14,874 nucleotides of DNA from assembly GCA_021804195.1 (NCBI GenBank), contig JAJZKJ010000011.1, positions 1 to 14,874 of the forward strand, in the 5' to 3' direction. Origin of the DNA: Acidobacteriota bacterium. GTDB taxonomy: Bacteria > Planctomycetota > Phycisphaerae > WQYP01 > JAJZKJ01. Shown here piece after piece: positions 13,875-14,874 of this stretch. Within the stretch, counting starts at the first letter, position 1. Each line of letters starts with the position of its first letter. Both the position numbers and the translations under genes were made by a program. Under the pieces are notes generated by a model. The model ran no database searches and was not told the DNA's origin. It worked only from the letters and a program-made list of their open reading frames with translations.

Positions 13875-14874
13875 CGCCGTCCACCTTTGCGCTGCCGAGA
13901 CGGCACGCCTTTCTGACGGATTTCCACCGAACGGGCATGGGCTTCAAGTCCTTCGGCCCGGGCCAGGCAGGCAATATCGCCGGCCAGGCGGCGCAGGCCG
14001 GAAGAGGTAAGCTGCTGCACGGTAATGATCTTCACGAAGTCGAGCACCGAAAGCCCGGCGCGCGTCCGCGCCCCGCCCACGGTGGGCAGCACATGATTGG
14101 CTCCGCTCATATAATCGCCGACGGCCTGGGGCGCATATTGCCCAATGAAAATCGAGCCGGCGTTCCGCAACTGCTCCCGGGCCGCGGCGGACAAGGTAAT
14201 ATGTTCGGGCGCGATGCGGTTGGCCAGGCGCAGAGCCTCGGCCGCGGATTTGGTCACCACCACGGCGCCATAATCAGCCAGCGCCTGTTGCGCCGCCTGC
14301 CGGTTGGGCTGGGGCAGTTCCGCGAGCTGCCGCTCGACGGCGGCGATGACGGCGCGGGCCAGGGTGGGGCTTGAGGTCAGCAGCCAGGCAGCCGCCCGCG
14401 GATCATGTTCGGCCTGGGCCAGCAGATCCGCGGCGAGCCATTCGGGATTGCTTCCGGCTTCGGCCACCAGCAATACTTCAGTCGGACCGGCGCCAAAATC
14501 AATGGCACAATCGCGGGCCACCTGGAGCTTGGCCGCAGTGACATATTGATTGCCCGGACCCACGATTTTATCCACTTTGGGGATGGCCGCGGTGCCATAC
14601 GCCAGCGCCGCAATCGCCTGGGCGCCTCCAATGGCATACATGGCATCCACGCCGGCCAGCCAGCCCGCGGCCAGCACGGCCGGCGCGGGTTGCGGGCATG
14701 CGGCCACGACGCGTTTTACTCCCGCCACGCGGGCGGGAATCGCGGTCATGAGCACGGTAGAAGGCAGCGGATGGCGGCCGCCGGGAATATAGCAGCCCAC
14801 GGCATCGAGCGGACGCACGATCTGGCCCACGCTGACTCCCGGCTCGATGGTTTTTTGCCAGGCTGGGCATTCCC
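13871..14874 (-). CDS. hisD: Histidinol dehydrogenase, 5' part missing at window edge
   Basis: HisD oxidises histidinol to histidine in two NAD-dependent steps. The visible 333 codons run in frame to the window edge, so about 95-100 N-terminal residues are missing. The GTG at 14830 is an internal Val: the frame continues upstream as PGVSV, which is normal HisD sequence. The zinc ligands and catalytic residues can be matched to the E. coli enzyme: Gln and His in AQAEHD (fragment 153, 156), Glu-His in APEHITL (223-224), Asp253 and His260 in GDYMSGANHVLPT, and His312 in EAHARS. GPGNQYV (105-111) is also present. A short basic tail ends the protein. It overlaps hisC by 4 bases and is the first visible gene of the operon. 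Confidence 0.95.
   Translation of the reverse strand, partial: ECPAWQKTIEPGVSVGQIVRPLDAVGCYIPGGRHPLPSTVLMTAIPARVAGVKRVVAACPQPAPAVLAAGWLAGVDAMYAIGGAQAIAALAYGTAAIPKVDKIVGPGNQYVTAAKLQVARDCAIDFGAGPTEVLLVAEAGSNPEWLAADLLAQAEHDPRAAAWLLTSSPTLARAVIAAVERQLAELPQPNRQAAQQALADYGAVVVTKSAAEALRLANRIAPEHITLSAAAREQLRNAGSIFIGQYAPQAVGDYMSGANHVLPTVGGARTRAGLSVLDFVKIITVQQLTSSGLRRLAGDIACLARAEGLEAHARSVEIRQKGVPSRQRKGGRR

Noticed and set aside
12906..13916. 336-codon plus-strand open frame opposite hisC
   Set aside because: It is an antisense shadow of a well-supported aminotransferase gene.

Overview
The window is GC-rich bacterial chromosome, densely packed, with ordinary housekeeping and transport genes. The gene set suggests an Acidobacteriota (Terriglobia-like) genome: a BBP2-like outer-membrane barrel, several APC permeases, a HAMP/SpoIIE-type phosphatase with an extracytoplasmic sensor, a secreted two-module VOC protein, and a his operon with an embedded HAD phosphatase. 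The outer-membrane protein and two signal peptides show a two-membrane cell. The phylum assignment is inference from gene content; no rRNA or marker gene is present to confirm it. No tRNA, rRNA, CRISPR array, insertion sequence or phage gene was seen.

Layout. (1) 1-1900, minus strand: an APC permease with an unusually long loop between TM5 and TM6, closed by a strong intrinsic terminator. (2) 1901-2428: a divergent regulatory gap of 528 bases with short repeats and dyads. (3) 2429-3660, plus strand: a signal-peptide-bearing outer-membrane barrel with its own terminator. (4) 3726-4783: a DoxX-family membrane protein, then thiE (TTG start, behind a hairpin). (5) 4846-7901: two APC permeases of different subfamilies (LAT-like, then CAT-like) joined by an ATGA overlap. 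(6) 8001-10283: a membrane PP2C/SpoIIE-type phosphatase, probably made from a leaderless transcript. (7) 10287-11270, minus strand: a secreted tandem VOC (glyoxalase-fold) protein, convergent with the phosphatase and only 3 bases away. (8) 11395-14874, minus strand: hisD (cut by the window edge), hisC, a HAD subfamily IA phosphatase and hisB.

How the genes work together. The clearest unit is the his operon. HisB makes imidazole-acetol phosphate, HisC transaminates it to histidinol phosphate, a phosphatase must then release histidinol, and HisD oxidises histidinol to histidine. HisB here lacks the N-terminal phosphatase domain of the enterobacterial enzyme, and the HAD gene sits exactly between hisC and hisB, so it is the natural candidate for the histidinol-phosphate phosphatase. 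Three APC permeases and an outer-membrane barrel suggest a locus rich in amino-acid transport, but nothing in the sequence shows their substrates. No clearly new multi-gene system is visible. The most useful leads are the HAD enzyme, the asymmetric VOC protein, the loop-expanded permease and the leaderless, dyad-bearing promoter of the phosphatase.
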